A stretch of DNA of 64,000 bases from Paramecium octaurelia (GCA_905182995.1 CAJJDP010000014.1:584711-648710), one strand, 5' to 3'. Positions 22,080 through 34,282 are shown, counted from the first letter of the stretch. The notes: generated by a model from the sequence alone, not told the origin. Made by a program: numbers and translations.

Positions 22080-24505
22080 ATGATAAATATGCATGGACTT
22101 AACTTTAAGAGGATGGTAATAATTTGTTTTTTGATTTGTTTCTGTTCTATAGATCTTCCTAGAAACCAATTCTTCCCGCCATCTATGCTACCAGAAAAGG
22201 ATAATTAGAAGAACAGCAATTGTAAATTGCACATTGGGAACCTTCCTCTGCAGATAACTGAGGAAACCTTGCATCGAGTATTCTCAAAATATGGGCAGAT
22301 AAAGGAAGTGAAGATAATTCGAAAAAATAGTCAAGGGGTTTAGTTTATTATTTAAATTATAATAAGTAACCTTTGAAAGATTATTGCTATGGGTTTGTTC
22401 TTATGTGCGATGGTGAGGGAGCATAGAATGCAGTTACCGAATTGAAATAAAATAGTCCTTTGGGGACTACTTGGACAGTTGCATTTAGTAAGGACAAAAA
22501 TGATGTATGTTTGTATATGGTTAAATAAATGAAGGACATTGTAGGGACTGGCCATCAGAAATCTGAGAAGATAAGGAAGAAGGATAAATCAAAGGAGAGA
22601 TTCAAGAAGGACAAGACGAAGCCAAAAAAGAAGGTTGTAATATTAATTCATAAACGAATAAGAAATCGGAAACATCTTCATCATCCGATTCTTCAATAGC
22701 AAGATCGGATAAAAAACAAAAAAAATAAAAAAAGAAGAAGCAATCAAGTTCCTCTGAATCATCTTCATCCAAATTGCCAACCAGAAGTGCCCTTGTTAAA
22801 ATAGAAAGTAAGCCAAATGATAGCAATCTTTTCGATATGGTGTTTTCAGGTGAACTATAGCCCCATTCTTTGTATTAATAAGTATACCTATTCTTTCTAA
22901 ATAGCCATAATCGCAATATTAAATTAAACATAATGTGCATGTAAGAGAGTTATTCATATCTGGTATTCCTTAATCTAAAACCCAATCTGACATCTAAAGA
23001 ATCTTCTCTCATTATGGAATAGTAGAAAGAATAGACATAATACCAAAGTAAATAGCAAACTTTGCATATGTCAAATTTAAGAAACTGGATGCTGTCAATT
23101 AAGCAATCCAAAACCAACAATTTATCACTGACCAACTTGATGGTACAGGAAATGTCAAAATATATCCATCAGATCCCTTTAAAAGAACTCAGATTGTAGG
23201 CAATGCCGAGGATACCGAAAAAGTATTCATTTATATTACAACTCAGGATGAAGACATGCTACCTATAATGTTTATAGGATTTCCCCCCAATCAAAGTTTC
23301 ACAATTGATGAGAAGTTCCTCAAAAAAATGGCTTAGAAATATGGAGGAGATGTCAAAGGAGTTCAGCTTTTCCAACCTTAATCTCCATAACTAAGATCCT
23401 ATGTTCTTATAGAGTTTTCATAACTTAGAGATTGCAAAAAGGCCAGAAGAAAGTTCTGCAGGTACAAGATACAAATCCTGGGAGATAAGAAATGCGATGT
23501 AGCAATATTATCAAATTATTCCTCTAATCCCTAGAATAAGAAATAAGCCAATCCCTATATGCCATATGGAATGGGTATTCAATATCATTCACTATTATAG
23601 ATTATATGACACCCAATTAACAAATGCCTATGCACATGATGTCCAGATAGTTCTAGCCCTAAATGCCTATGATGCAACCTTATCCAACATAACCCTTGCC
23701 TTAACAACAATTCTAACAGTCTCATTATGGAGATTACAATCAAATGCCGATAATGTATCCTCAATAGCAATAAAATCAATAATAAATGATGTACCTTAAA
23801 GCTTAGTCTCAATTGCCCTTTTCCCCTTAATCACAAACCCAACAATAATTTAGGCCTCATCAATAATAGCCAATGAACACTTATTACTAATAAGTACAAA
23901 CTCCATAGCCATTAAATCAAAATTATACTCAACAACAATTCATGGATATGATCATGCCTCCACCTTAACCAACTAAAATTGAAGATTCAAATGCCACCTT
24001 TTGGAGTGGATATATGAATAGAGGCAAATAACATAGAGTTGGAATTGACGCTCGGATGTATAGTGCTGCCATTGATAGAAACAAAAGTAAATTAGCATCT
24101 AATTATTTAGTCAATTTACCTAGTAATCTAGAGATGAGTTATTTATGTTCCTATCAAGATGCCTACCAACGAGCTATTCAAGATTAATCTGCTGTTCTCA
24201 TATTTAGTCCAGCCTAAGAATCAGATATTCCAAAATTCTCAGAATACGTATAATATTTGAGAAGCAAAGTAACAATTTTATTTGTATTCCAAAAAGCAAA
24301 GAGCTGGAGTCATTTAAACCGAGATATATTCCATTTATGTGATACCTCCTGGAGTACAAGAAGCACAATAAATCTGCAATATCAACTAATAGGAAATGAT
24401 TGCCATTTATTGTAATAAGGATTTAAAGATATGAAAAATAATCAACAAATATTTTAAAGTATAAACACTATCAATTCCTTATATTATCAATTATAATATC
24501 ATTGA
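22080..24505 (+). CDS. Spen-like RNA-binding protein (three RRMs plus SPOC-like domain)
   Basis: About 773 residues with introns at 22338-22366, 22637-22662, 22882-22904 and 23575-23600. RRM1 has CKLHIGNLPL and KDYCYGFVLM. A Lys/Ser-rich linker follows. RRM2 has VRELFISGIP and FAYVKFKKL. A third RRM-like fold has LPIMFIGFPP and RSYVLIEFS. A Met/Pro/Gln-rich linker leads to a C-terminal domain beginning FWSGYMNRGKQHRVGIDARM, like SPOC. This layout matches split-ends/FPA/RBM15 proteins, which act in mRNA 3'-end choice and chromatin-linked RNA processing. An additional 3n intron near the start (27 nt) is possible, so the first residues are uncertain. Confidence 0.75.
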
Positions 24506-24920
24506 ATCTAATCATAATAAAATATGTATTTAGCCAAAGGTTTTTTGAGTATACTCTGTATGTTTTATTAGATAAATCGGTCTAAAATATACATTATCCA
24601 GTTAAATAATTTTAAAAGACTTTCATATTTGTTACACAAAAAATCGAAACTAATTTTTTTCTTTAAATTGCTGATTTATTTTTAAATAGAATAAACAAGC
24701 AACTTCTTCGCTTTTTGGTAAGCATTCTTAAATGGTGTCTACTTAGAAATTGCAAAATGAATTTGAGAGATCTTTGTTGTTAAGACATTTTTATATTTAT
24801 TTTTCATATCATATACCAATATAGGAAATAAATTCCTTAAAAAAATATTCTAGAACTATTTTCAAGCATAATAAAAGTTTTGTTTTGTATATTTATTTAT
24901 AATATTAATATTGGCCAATT
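24506..24920. other. intergenic spacer between convergent genes
   Basis: About 415 bp, AT-rich, the 3' flanks of the Spen-like gene and the small minus-strand gene. I see nothing else in it. Confidence 0.5.
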
Positions 24921-25258
24921 TCATTCTTCAAGCATTTTTTTCCCTTTTTCTGCATATTCTTTATTTAATTCCTCCCAATTTTCCAAAACCATTTCAAATT
25001 ACTCAAAGATCATTGAATGAGTCAATCTATTTCTAGATGGTCCAACTTCCATTGAGTAAATCTTATGTGATGTATTAGTTTCAATTGTTCTGTTTAAGTA
25101 GACACCATAGCTATGATTAACTTAAGCATATACACATAATGAGGAATCCAAATAATAGCTGCTAAGCCAAATGAGAGTCTTGTTTCTCTTCCAATGTAGT
25201 CATCATAAAGACCTCTAAACCACCAATGTCTATTTCTTACTGCAATGGCTGCTCCCAT
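24921..25258 (-). CDS. Small single-pass membrane protein
   Basis: 104 residues with one 23-nt intron (25111-25133). The N-terminus RHWWFRGLYDDYIGRETR is followed by a hydrophobic segment (LSFGLAAIIWIPHYVYGVYL) and a charged helical tail ending EKGKKMLEE. The shape resembles accessory subunits of mitochondrial respiratory complexes, but I do not recognise a family, so the function is open. Frame and intron are well supported because both exons read as clean protein. Confidence 0.7.
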
Positions 25259-25568
25259 TAATTAATTAATATATTTAATTAAGATTTATTTTATAACACC
25301 ATAATATAATAGCATCAACAATTAGAAGCTCTTTAAATTTAGCAATATATAACTTAAATCATTGGATTTAATTTGATTATTGGCTAATGAGCTCAAGATA
25401 CAATACTTTATAATGTTGTTTTCATAAGCAAATAACATGCATATTAAGCTATCTGAAATTGCTCCCTAGATATAATTGGTGAAGATTCTAAGTAATATAG
25501 ATGTGAAATATATAAATTTTAGAAGTTCTTAATTATAATTTTAATTTATTATATTAACAGTTAGTAAA
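25259..25568. other. intergenic region
   Basis: Divergent promoter-sized gap of about 310 bp, AT-rich, with no gene seen. Confidence 0.45.
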
Positions 25569-26309
25569 ATGTATTATCATTAAGTGTTGAATACAAATCA
25601 AAGCCAGACATTTGCAAATACTATAAATACTGAAAGAGTGAGATGTCAAACTTAACATTATAAAGAGAACTCCAATTAATTTCTCTATTAATAGCCGATT
25701 TAAAAGTAATAGTAAAACTTGAATGAATAGTTATTAATATAAAATTAATAGGTATTTAAATAAAATGTACAATTATAGCTTAATGATTAAAATGTTAGAT
25801 TATAAAACGAGTGTAAGAGACTTGAATATCATTTGAATTTAATTTAACAGAATTTTTAGCAATTAAAATAATTGTATGATTAAGATTAATTGGAAATGCA
25901 ACGTATTACTAATTTTTGCCATCAATAATAATAAGAGCACAATTCAATGTAAACAAGAATATTAGATTTGGAATAAGAAAACTTTTAACTTCATCATGAA
26001 ATTGATCATTATCAAAAGAACTTAAAAGACTAAGAATTCATTGAGAATTAACGAAGGGAAATTATGGTTGGTCAATAAAAATTGATAGAACTATAGGAAG
26101 AAATGAAAAAGGAAGTAGAACAAATAAAACATGATCCTTTAATGGAAATCTTGGAATCATGGAGAGATCGAGCCTTAAAATCATGTACTTATAATAGTTA
26201 ATAATAATAATCAGATAAACTAAATACAACCAAAGAAAAATATCAAAAATTGACCAGATTAACAATGCAAGCTGCTGAATTATTAAGCTTTAAATTAAAT
26301 TATAAATGA
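25569..26309 (+). CDS. Coiled-coil protein
   Basis: 246 residues in one uninterrupted ciliate-code frame; standard translation would break it at more than forty TAA/TAG codons. It is almost entirely helical and Gln/Glu/Lys/Asn-rich, with heptad-like stretches such as RLQNECKRLEYHLNLIQQN, ILDLEQENFQLHHEI and IELQEEMKKEVEQIK. No catalytic or targeting motif is visible. A structural role, perhaps cytoskeletal, is plausible but unproven. Confidence 0.7.
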
Positions 26310-27508
26310 TTATATATATAAAAAAATTAAATTTGTTCGAATTATATTTTATTTACATTGCAATCAAATGAAATAATTAATTTTTTATTTTTAAACCTTT
26401 TCAAGATAAAGTTCAATTAGTTATAGTGATAATTTGATATTAATAAAAATTATTCTAAAGAGGGGTATGATTTGCAGATGATTTTTAATTTGTATATTAT
26501 TAATACTATTCAAAAAAGAAATTAAAACGAAATATATCTACTAGCAACATTGACAAAGAAACCTGTAATAAAAATGTTATTCATAATCCTAATTGTCACA
26601 TTATTAAAACATTTAATTTAGAATTATTTGAAAATATTTATTTTTAGATTCATAAGCTGAGGAAGCTGGTGAGTAAACTGAAAAAACTCAACATTATTTT
26701 GAAAAACTTACCTAATCGCAATGATTTTATAAAAGTTTGAATGCAATTTAATTGGAAATAAATAAATTTTAGTTCTGCTGCATGCAGAATCCAAAAATAT
26801 GATAAAATGATAATGACAATACTTAATTTAATAAGATCATAAATTTGATAAAATTTTGAGAATGCGAAAGAGTCACAAAAACATATCCTTTCAAAATGAA
26901 GAACCTTAATAAATGTAAATAAATGGTTGGAATTAAAACCAGAAGGTTTTAATAGTCCAACTAGAAAAGCTTAAGTTATACAACTTTAAGGTTGAAGGAT
27001 TGTGATACAAGAATAAAATAATAATGATTGATATTACAAAATATATAGATTTAAAGTAATGAGTAATGAATAATTAAGAATAAATGCGGTTTTACAAATG
27101 ATTTTGCATATTTAATTATAAATTATTATTGTATTTATTATTCACAAATATATTGTAATCACGCTTTTTAAATGATCAACTTCGTAACATATTTGAATTT
27201 ATTTTAATTTCAGTTTATTATATATAAAGAAGTGTTGATAGTAGTTTGAGAACTCCCACTTTACTAAATTATAATTATTTGTATCTGAACCTTACATTTC
27301 TCTTTCTTGAATATTATATATGGCATATACAAGTAAATGGATATTACGAAAGTGTAGAAACAATTTGGATCAATGATTCGCATGGAATATTGAGCAACAT
27401 ATTCATTTAAAGTTATTGACGTAATGAACCTATTGAATATTTATATATATTTAACCACAGATTCGGTTGTAGTATTTTAGGAATTAATTAAGTTCTTTTA
27501 TTCGAGAT
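26310..27508. other. gene-poor AT-rich region with coding relics
   Basis: About 1.2 kb without a gene I can support. On the plus strand, 26545-27010 holds short protein-like pieces: a hydrophobic start (MLFIILIVTLL), then EAGEQTEKTQHYFEKL broken by TGA, then FYKSLNAIQLEINKF, and KWLELKPEGFNSPTRKA. They cannot be joined with plausible introns, so this may be a decayed gene. Confidence 0.35.
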
Positions 27509-28519
27509 ATGTCTTTGATCATTCGAAATATCTCAAGCATAAGGGAGGAATGGAGATAACTCTTGAAAAAACGAATTAAGAAAAACAAAAGAAAGAATTA
27601 ATATACTATACCATATAAGTTTGACGATGATACATAGAATGCTAAATAAAAAAATGATTCTTTGCTGATTGTTTAAAATATTCCGACAACTATCCCAAAT
27701 AATAATGTTTTTAGATTAAAAACCAACATTCAATTTTCCTTAAATATCAATAAGGATCACTCATTAGGTTCGCTCTTTGTTGATCCTCATTCCAACAATT
27801 ACAAAATTGCCAGAATCGATAAAAGGAAAAATCTCATAATACTAACTTTAGATTAAATAGATAGGCCCATAACTCCGCCAGAAGTTTTGTATTCTATATT
27901 TAAAGATAGAAACCAGAAATTAGCTTAAGCATTCATGCAATATAATAACAGAAACCTAGACCCAACTAAATTCGTACCATCCAAAATATCGGAAATGGTA
28001 GATTTTGAATAAAAGATTTAAGGAAAGCCTTATGCAGTTTATGTGAATATTTATAAAGATGGCATATGGAAAACATTTTAAAAGATTTTTAATCTAGAAT
28101 TACTAAGGATTTTGGCTATATCAGAAGAGATGCTCTTTCATTATTGTAATGAAACCCAGCTAATCCCTATTAGTGCATTTTATGATTAAAATGATTAATA
28201 ATTGAATGTATTTTATAAGACATTTAAAGGGATTGTTGGCCAATAACCAATCAAAAGACAATATATGAATTATAATGGAGATCAATTTACTGCATCTCTT
28301 TTAGTCTAAGGATTCTTTATATATGATGAAGAAAAGGATTTAATGTTTGAATATACATACTTTGTAACAGAATGTGATTAGAAATGGTTATCCCAAGAAA
28401 GAGTGAAATAAAATGAGCTGGATTATTTTAATATCAGACCCATATCTTATTCAACAGAAGAATCTTTCTATGAGGAGCCATTAAAAAGATGCGGATTCAA
28501 AATTGTGAATTAAAAGTGA
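27509..28519 (+). CDS. Uncharacterised 336-residue protein
   Basis: A single intronless ciliate-code frame from ATG to TGA. The N-terminus is basic (RQLLKKRIKKNKRKN). The rest is globular-looking with mixed hydrophobic pattern, e.g. GSLFVDPHSNNYKIARIDKR, KPYAVYVNIYKDGIWKTF and MFEYTYFVTECDQKW. No transmembrane segment, signal peptide or known motif. Related ciliate-only families are likely but not recognised. Confidence 0.7.
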
Positions 28520-28946
28520 TAATATTTTAATTGTTAATCATCTATTATATTTTTATAGTTTAGTGAATTAAACTAAAAATTATTAATAATATTATTTTCA
28601 TTTTACTCAATAATAGTTTTAGTCAGATATCACATTTCAAAAATCAGGAATAATTATTATATCTATGATGCTGACACCCTTTGATTATACTATATTAATG
28701 TAGTTTAGCCTTTTTGATATGTATACTATTAAAGAGGATTTAATGATAAAAGATTAATAAGAAGATAAGATTTAAACTTAAAGGGAAATTTAGTTTATTT
28801 AAATGTCTTATATCAATTATTTATAAAATCATTTAATTGATTTTCAAGAAACTGATATATCTATGTAGTTGTTTATAATAAACAAATTCTATTCATTAAA
28901 GAGTAAATTGTAGCTAAGTTATTTAGAAGTTGACATTAATTTAAAA
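28520..28946. other. intergenic spacer between convergent genes
   Basis: About 430 bp of AT-rich DNA between the 336-residue gene and the converging 14-3-3 gene; no gene seen. Confidence 0.5.
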
Positions 28947-29728
28947 TCATTAATCATCATTAGCTTCCTCCTCTGGATTATTCCATAATGTCAGATTGTC
29001 TCTTAATAATTACATGATTAGTGTGCAATCCTTATAGTTTTCTTCATTTACAGAGTCCACCTATGCAATAGCTTATTCAAAGGCATCATTAGCAATTCTT
29101 ATAGCTTCTGCTGCATTTTGTAAAATTTCATAATAAAATACAGATTAGTTTAAATGTAAACCTAATCTGATAGGAGAAGTAGTAGACAAATTGGACTTGG
29201 CCAAAACATCAGCATCTCTAATAATTTATGAAAGTATTACTTATAGGCTTGAGTTGCTTAATCAACGGCTGCATGATATTCATTATCTAATAAAAATTCA
29301 GCAAGATATCTGTTATAATCACCTTTCATTTTCAAATAGAAAACTTTACTATCAACTTACTTGGAATTAGGATGTAAGGTGGTATCAATTAAATTCAAAA
29401 TTTCAGCACAAGAATTTTTCAGTTCTCCTTCAATTTTATGTTTGTAATTTCTTATATAATTAAGAGTGTATTGATCTGTTTATTTTCTGGATTCTTTTTA
29501 TTCAATAGCAGTCAAAACTCTTAATTCAGCTCTTTTGTTACCAACCTTAGATAGAGTAATAAATTTGAATACCACATTTTTGTACGCAGCTGATAATATA
29601 CTTCTCTCTTCTTTATTAAGTTCTTAATCAAGGAAATGTTTAATGAATTCAATCATATCATTGAATCTTTCAGTTTATTAGGCAATTTTAGCTAAGAATA
29701 GAAATTCTTCTCTGTTAAATTTATTCAT
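28947..29728 (-). CDS. 14-3-3 protein
   Basis: 252 residues with one 23-nt intron (29218-29240). The nine-helix 14-3-3 fold is clear from [40 protein letters not shown] and DNLTLWN. The phosphopeptide-binding Lys in AYKN and the Arg-Tyr pair in YNRYL are present. The usual RRASWR segment is changed to NKRAELR, so one binding Arg position is kept but the neighbourhood is divergent. 14-3-3 dimers bind phospho-Ser/Thr proteins and control their location and activity. Confidence 0.95.
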
Positions 29729-29838
29729 AATATTAATTTTATTTAATTTGCTTATATTCCTATATGGTGATTCCATACAATCATTAGATTTATTGAAATG
29801 AAACATTAAAAATTAATAAGTTTATAATTATTATATAA

Positions 29839-31563
29839 ATGGCATCACCTGTTCTTAATAAAGTGAGAGAGAGATTATTCTTTTTGTCTCCAACAGTCTA
29901 GGCAGGTTGGGAACCTGAATCGAAGAGAGAAGATTTCGAAGAGTTAAAAATCCTTGGTTAGGGTACAGTTATTTAAGATATTTGAATAGGGGCATTCGGT
30001 GTTGTAAAGAAAGTAACTCACAAAAAAACAAACATAGTATATGCGATCAAAATAGTGGAAAAGGCAATGCTTAAGAAAACTAATATGGTTGAATAAATGT
30101 AGAATGAAGTGAAAATCATGTATTCACTCAATCATCCATATATATTGAAGTTGTACAACCATTTTGAAGATGACATAAATGTTTATTTGATTTTAGAATT
30201 TGTTGGAGGAGTAATTCTTAAAATTAATCTTAGGGGTAATTATATGCAGTCTTGTGGAGATAGCCATAAAAAAAGTTTGATGAAAAAACATCGGCAAAAT
30301 TTATACTTTAAGCATGTCTTGCTTTAGAAAATATTCATTCCAAAAATATTGTTCATAGAGATATTAAACCAGAAAATCTATTGTTAGATGAAAAATAAGA
30401 TATCAAATTAGCTGACTTTGGTTGGTCTAACTTCTTGAAGCCTAATGAAATCAGATAAACATTTTGTGGTACCTTAGACTATTTGGCTCCAGAAATGTTA
30501 GAAAAATCTAGACAGCACGATCATCAAGTAGATATTTGGGCTGTTGGTGTACTCTGTTTTGAATTATTAACTGGTCTTAGTCCATTTGCTCCACAAATTA
30601 ATATCAATAATCAGACCTTTGTTGAGAAAACAACCAAAGATAATATTGTAAATTTGAGATTTTAGTTTCCTCCTACATTCCCACCATAAGCATAAGATCT
30701 CATTAAAAAGATCTTAGTTAAGGAACCTGGAAAAAGATTTACATGTTAGTAAATAAAGGAACATTAATGGATTGTGTGTAATAATCATTATTATTATTAG
30801 AAAATACATAACATGTTAAAATTCCAACCTCTTTGACAGTCTAACAAGAGAAAAAGATAATTAAGAATCCTGAAATTGAGAGCTTACAAAAAGATGGTAA
30901 GTTGGCTTTTACTAATGATCAAATCTATAGTTTTTCTAGACCAGATTCTGTATACATATTTATAAATATTAGATCATTGTCAAAGACTTCTTACAAGGAG
31001 ATAACACCAATACTAAGTTAGTTGAAGCTTTGAATAACAAAATGAAGGAAAAAGATTCCAAAATTTAAGCCTTAGAAATTGAAAACTAAAAGAAATCACA
31101 GGAAATTAATGAGCATTTATCAACTATCGAGTTAATGAAAAAATCTGGATAAGCCAGTTAAGAAATTTAATCAATGCAACATAAGTTAAAGTTATAGGAT
31201 GAGAGATATGCATTCATGAAATAGCAATATGAATAACAATTACAAAAGAATATAGAATTAGAGAAAAAAATTAGAGAACTTGAATCATAAGTATATAATT
31301 GAATTTATTGCCATTAGAGCAACTAAATTGAATAAATGAAAGCAAAAATGAATAAATATAAGGAAGAAGCTGAATCATTCAAAGCTAGGGCTAAGAAGGC
31401 TGAAGATCAAGTTCAATAAATGGTTATATCTGGAATAAATGAAAAGGTTAAATTCTATATTTATTAATAGGAATTTTAAGAAGTACCAAAATAATAAGAT
31501 CAAGCATCTAATGTTGATGATCTATTAAAGAAATTGCAAAACAAGTATGATCCAAAATCATGA
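29839..31563 (+). CDS. Aurora-like protein kinase with C-terminal coiled coil
   Basis: About 533 residues; introns 29963-29989, 30211-30233, 30778-30800, 30950-30972 and 31291-31317. A further 24-nt intron at 31447-31470 is possible, with no frame effect. The kinase domain shows [30 protein letters not shown] (the DFGWS form typical of Aurora kinases), [13 protein letters not shown] and EPGKRFT. An ~200-residue Gln/Lys/Glu coiled coil follows, which standard Aurora kinases lack. Aurora kinases run spindle and cilium events; the tail could be for dimerisation or targeting. Confidence 0.88.
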
Positions 31564-31674
31564 ATTATTCAATATATCATTAATCAATATATCATTATCT
31601 ATTTTTTCATCCCAATTTTTTTCTTTATTTCTAGAAAATTTGGTTACCAAAATTTAGTTTTATAATAATAATTA

Positions 31675-32037
31675 ATGAAAAAATAACATTATCATAGAAA
31701 TGGAGGAATCAAAAAGAAACACTTATCATTTGATCAGAAAGTTATGGTCCTAAAGTAACTAGGACCTAAGCCCTCTAAATTAAGAATCTAAACTATGGCA
31801 TAGCAATACAACATTTCATCATCAACTATTATGAATTGGATTGAAAAGGGATTGTGGACTTAAATACCCTCTGTCTAACCAGAATTAGATTATGAATTAC
31901 ATAAATCTAAATTGTTGACATAGAGAGAGAACTTTATAGAACTTGACGAAACAGACTAGAATAACTCAAGAGATCAAAAGAAAGAAATTGATGAATCTTA
32001 ATAAAATTTATATGATTAAATAGAAATCATATTATGA
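31675..32037 (+). CDS. Small CENP-B/psq-type HTH protein
   Basis: 120 residues, no intron. KKHLSFDQKVMVLKQLG, then YNISSSTIMNWIEKG, is the helix-turn-helix of CENP-B N-terminal/psq domains. Only this module plus a charged Gln-rich tail is present; there is no transposase domain. It follows the Aurora-like gene by 111 bp on the same strand. It could be a solo DNA-binding protein derived from a Pogo-like transposon, or a remnant of one. Confidence 0.65.
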
Positions 32038-32679
32038 ACACTTAATTTGTATCATCTTTCTCAATTTTTATTTATTGAATATTTTGATCAACTAAATAGA
32101 TGATTCTTGTTATTTATCATTAAAAATCAAAGCTATAATACTGGGATGAAATAATTTCATTAATTAATATCATGTTTAATTTAATAAATTTTAGTTTTTC
32201 TTTTTCTAAATCTATGTTAAATATCCTTAATGAATGTTAGATATAGATTTAATGAGAGATATTATTAAGCCTTAAATTATTAATTCAGAAAATCTAATCT
32301 GTAATTATTAAAAATGTATTTTCATCTCTTGATCATCATTTAGTATTTATAGATATAAGTGGCTAAAATAGAGACTGGCTAGTACATCCATTTCATAATT
32401 AAATTTATTTGTAAATTTTCAGTCATTATTTTAAAATTAAAGTAATTTCTATTTACAATAGTAAAATAATACAAGAAAATCAATCTGGTTTTCACTAAGT
32501 CAAATTGATATTAATTATTGATTTAGGAAATTCGTTTTGAATGGCAAGATCTTGTTTGTATTAAAATAAAGTTAATTTGAATGTAATATAAATTTTGAAA
32601 GAGTTTGATAAATTGGAATTAAAATTTTCATTTAATTTGATATATATATATTATTTTATCAATTTAAAGGAAAAGTTAA
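32038..32679. other. intergenic AT-rich region
   Basis: About 640 bp with no supported gene on either strand. Confidence 0.45.
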
Positions 32680-33366
32680 ATGAATTATGATTATATCGGA
32701 GTGATAAAGGTGGAGGATGGTATATTCTTAGTGGATCAATTTGCATCTTAGGTATACAGTTTCAATTTTATCAGGATTTAGAATTTATTGTCACCAATAA
32801 AATTTCCAGTATAATAAATTGGGCATCAAAATAAATACCTAATCACTGGGAATCTATAGGGATTATATATATTTCCTTTCCTTGGATAGATAATGACCAA
32901 TAAGTATATCTGATTATATCTAGATAATTTTTTAATCAGATGAGAGTACAAACATCGCAATAAGATTCATTGATGATGCTTTGATTAATGTGGAAAGCGT
33001 GATTATGCTTTCAGCAAAAGGACAAAATAGATCTGTTTCAGTTTTATGTGTTTATTTAATGAAAAAATATAGATGGACTCTTATAAGACATTACAATTTA
33101 TGCATAATCGAAGACCAGATCTAGAGAAGAAAGCTCATTTTTTTAATCAACTATTATTAATAGAAACTAGATTGTAGAAATAAGGATATGGAGCAAAAGC
33201 TTGTAATTGGGATGAATTATACTCCTAGGGAGAGAATGATGAAATGTTATTAAGGAACACTTATCTAATTTCTTAGACTTCGGGAGTAGCAGAATTTAAG
33301 GATCTTGATTCCAAGCCAAAAGAATTCAAGTTATTTATTTAATTTAACTAGATTGAAATTTGCTGA
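32680..33366 (+). CDS. Dual-specificity phosphatase-like protein lacking the catalytic Cys
   Basis: About 206 residues after removing introns of 23 nt (starting near 32751), 20 nt (near 32899) and 23 nt (near 33049). The start (YIGVIKVEDGIFLVDQFAS) and the middle (IIYISFPWIDND) fit a DSP fold. The P-loop reads MLSAKGQNRS: the HCxxGxxRS pattern with Ser replacing Cys and Leu replacing His, so it should be inactive, like STYX-type pseudophosphatases. The third intron would remove VYLMKKYR, which looks like a normal DSP helix; without it the frame breaks just after. So either the helix is really intronic or the gene carries a frameshift. The C-terminus (FMHNRRPDLEKKAHFFNQL) fits a DSP. Confidence 0.6.
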
Positions 33367-33694
33367 TAAAATTACAATGTAAATTCCTCCTTATGATAAA
33401 ATAATATTCTCAAAAAGTAAACTGTATTTAAAGTTATTAAACCCATCATAAAAGTTTCTGGTTCTTCGAAATAAATTGATCCAAAGTTTTAGAAGGAACA
33501 ATAATAAAAATAAATTACGAATAGAATTACAATATTTATGATTAATAAGCTCAGAAACTAAATTAACCTCATCAACTAAAATAAAGTCCCTTGTACACAT
33601 CTCCCATTTAACCTCAAAGGCCTTCATCAGTATAACAAATACGTAAATTATTTGAAATAATGTAGAATAACAAAGAGTTTAACAAAATAATTTC
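33367..33694. other. gap with a weak ORF
   Basis: About 330 bp after the DSP-like stop. A plus-strand ATG frame (about 33379-33537) and a minus-strand frame both exist, but neither has domain support or good codon pattern. Probably non-coding. Confidence 0.35.
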
Positions 33695-33979
33695 ATGAAT
33701 TCTAGAGATCAGTTTTTTTAAAAGTAGCAATAATAAAATTAAAATGGATTTACTGGTTCCAGTAGACCTCAAACAGCCCCAAATTAGTTGAAAGCCCCTA
33801 GAGTTTAAACCACTCCATATAAAGGGAACATTTACTCAGGATAGAAATCTTAATCAGGTAAATATCCAAATTCTCAATTTAAACCTATGAAGTAGAGAGC
33901 ATAATCTCCTAAGACAGTGTATAATGTTTCAAATCCATATGTATAAAGAGAGTTCAAAGCTAAAACTATGAAAATATGA
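33695..33979 (+). CDS. Small basic Ser/Pro/Gln-rich protein
   Basis: 94 residues, no intron; the frame is full of TAA/TAG read as Gln. Basic and disordered, with pieces such as TGSSRPQTAPNQLKAPRVQ, GQKSQSGKYPNS and RAQSPKTVYNV; the SPK-type sites suggest possible phosphorylation. No known family; similar short proteins are common in ciliate cytoskeletal fractions, but that is only a guess. Confidence 0.6.
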
Positions 33980-34210
33980 GTTAAGTTTTCAACTTTTAAA
34001 TTATCTTAAATAAATTCTTATTCAAATAATATATGAATGAGAGGGTTTTCATTCTTAAGTATTTGCTATAATAAATATTCTTTAAAGTAACAATAAAACT
34101 AATAATTTATTATAAATAATATTAGAGAATAGATATTTTTAGAAATATGTTGAGTCACTTGTATTGTAAATTACATATATAAAGAAAATAAAGAGTAATT
34201 TATTAACATA

Positions 34211-34282
34211 AGCAGGGTGGCGAAGTGGAATCGCGTTGGGCTCATAACTCAAAGGTCGGTGGATCGAAACCACTCTCTGCTA
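34211..34282 (+). tRNA. initiator tRNA-Met (CAT)
   Basis: A 72-nt cloverleaf: acceptor AGCAGGG pairs with CTCTGCT, D arm GCGA/TCGC, anticodon arm TTGGG-CTCATAA-CTCAA (anticodon CAT), T arm GGTGG/CCACT. The A1:U72 pair and the ATCGAAA T-loop (A54 instead of T) mark it as the eukaryotic initiator rather than the elongator. No intron. A T-run from about 34285 is the likely Pol III terminator. Confidence 0.95.
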
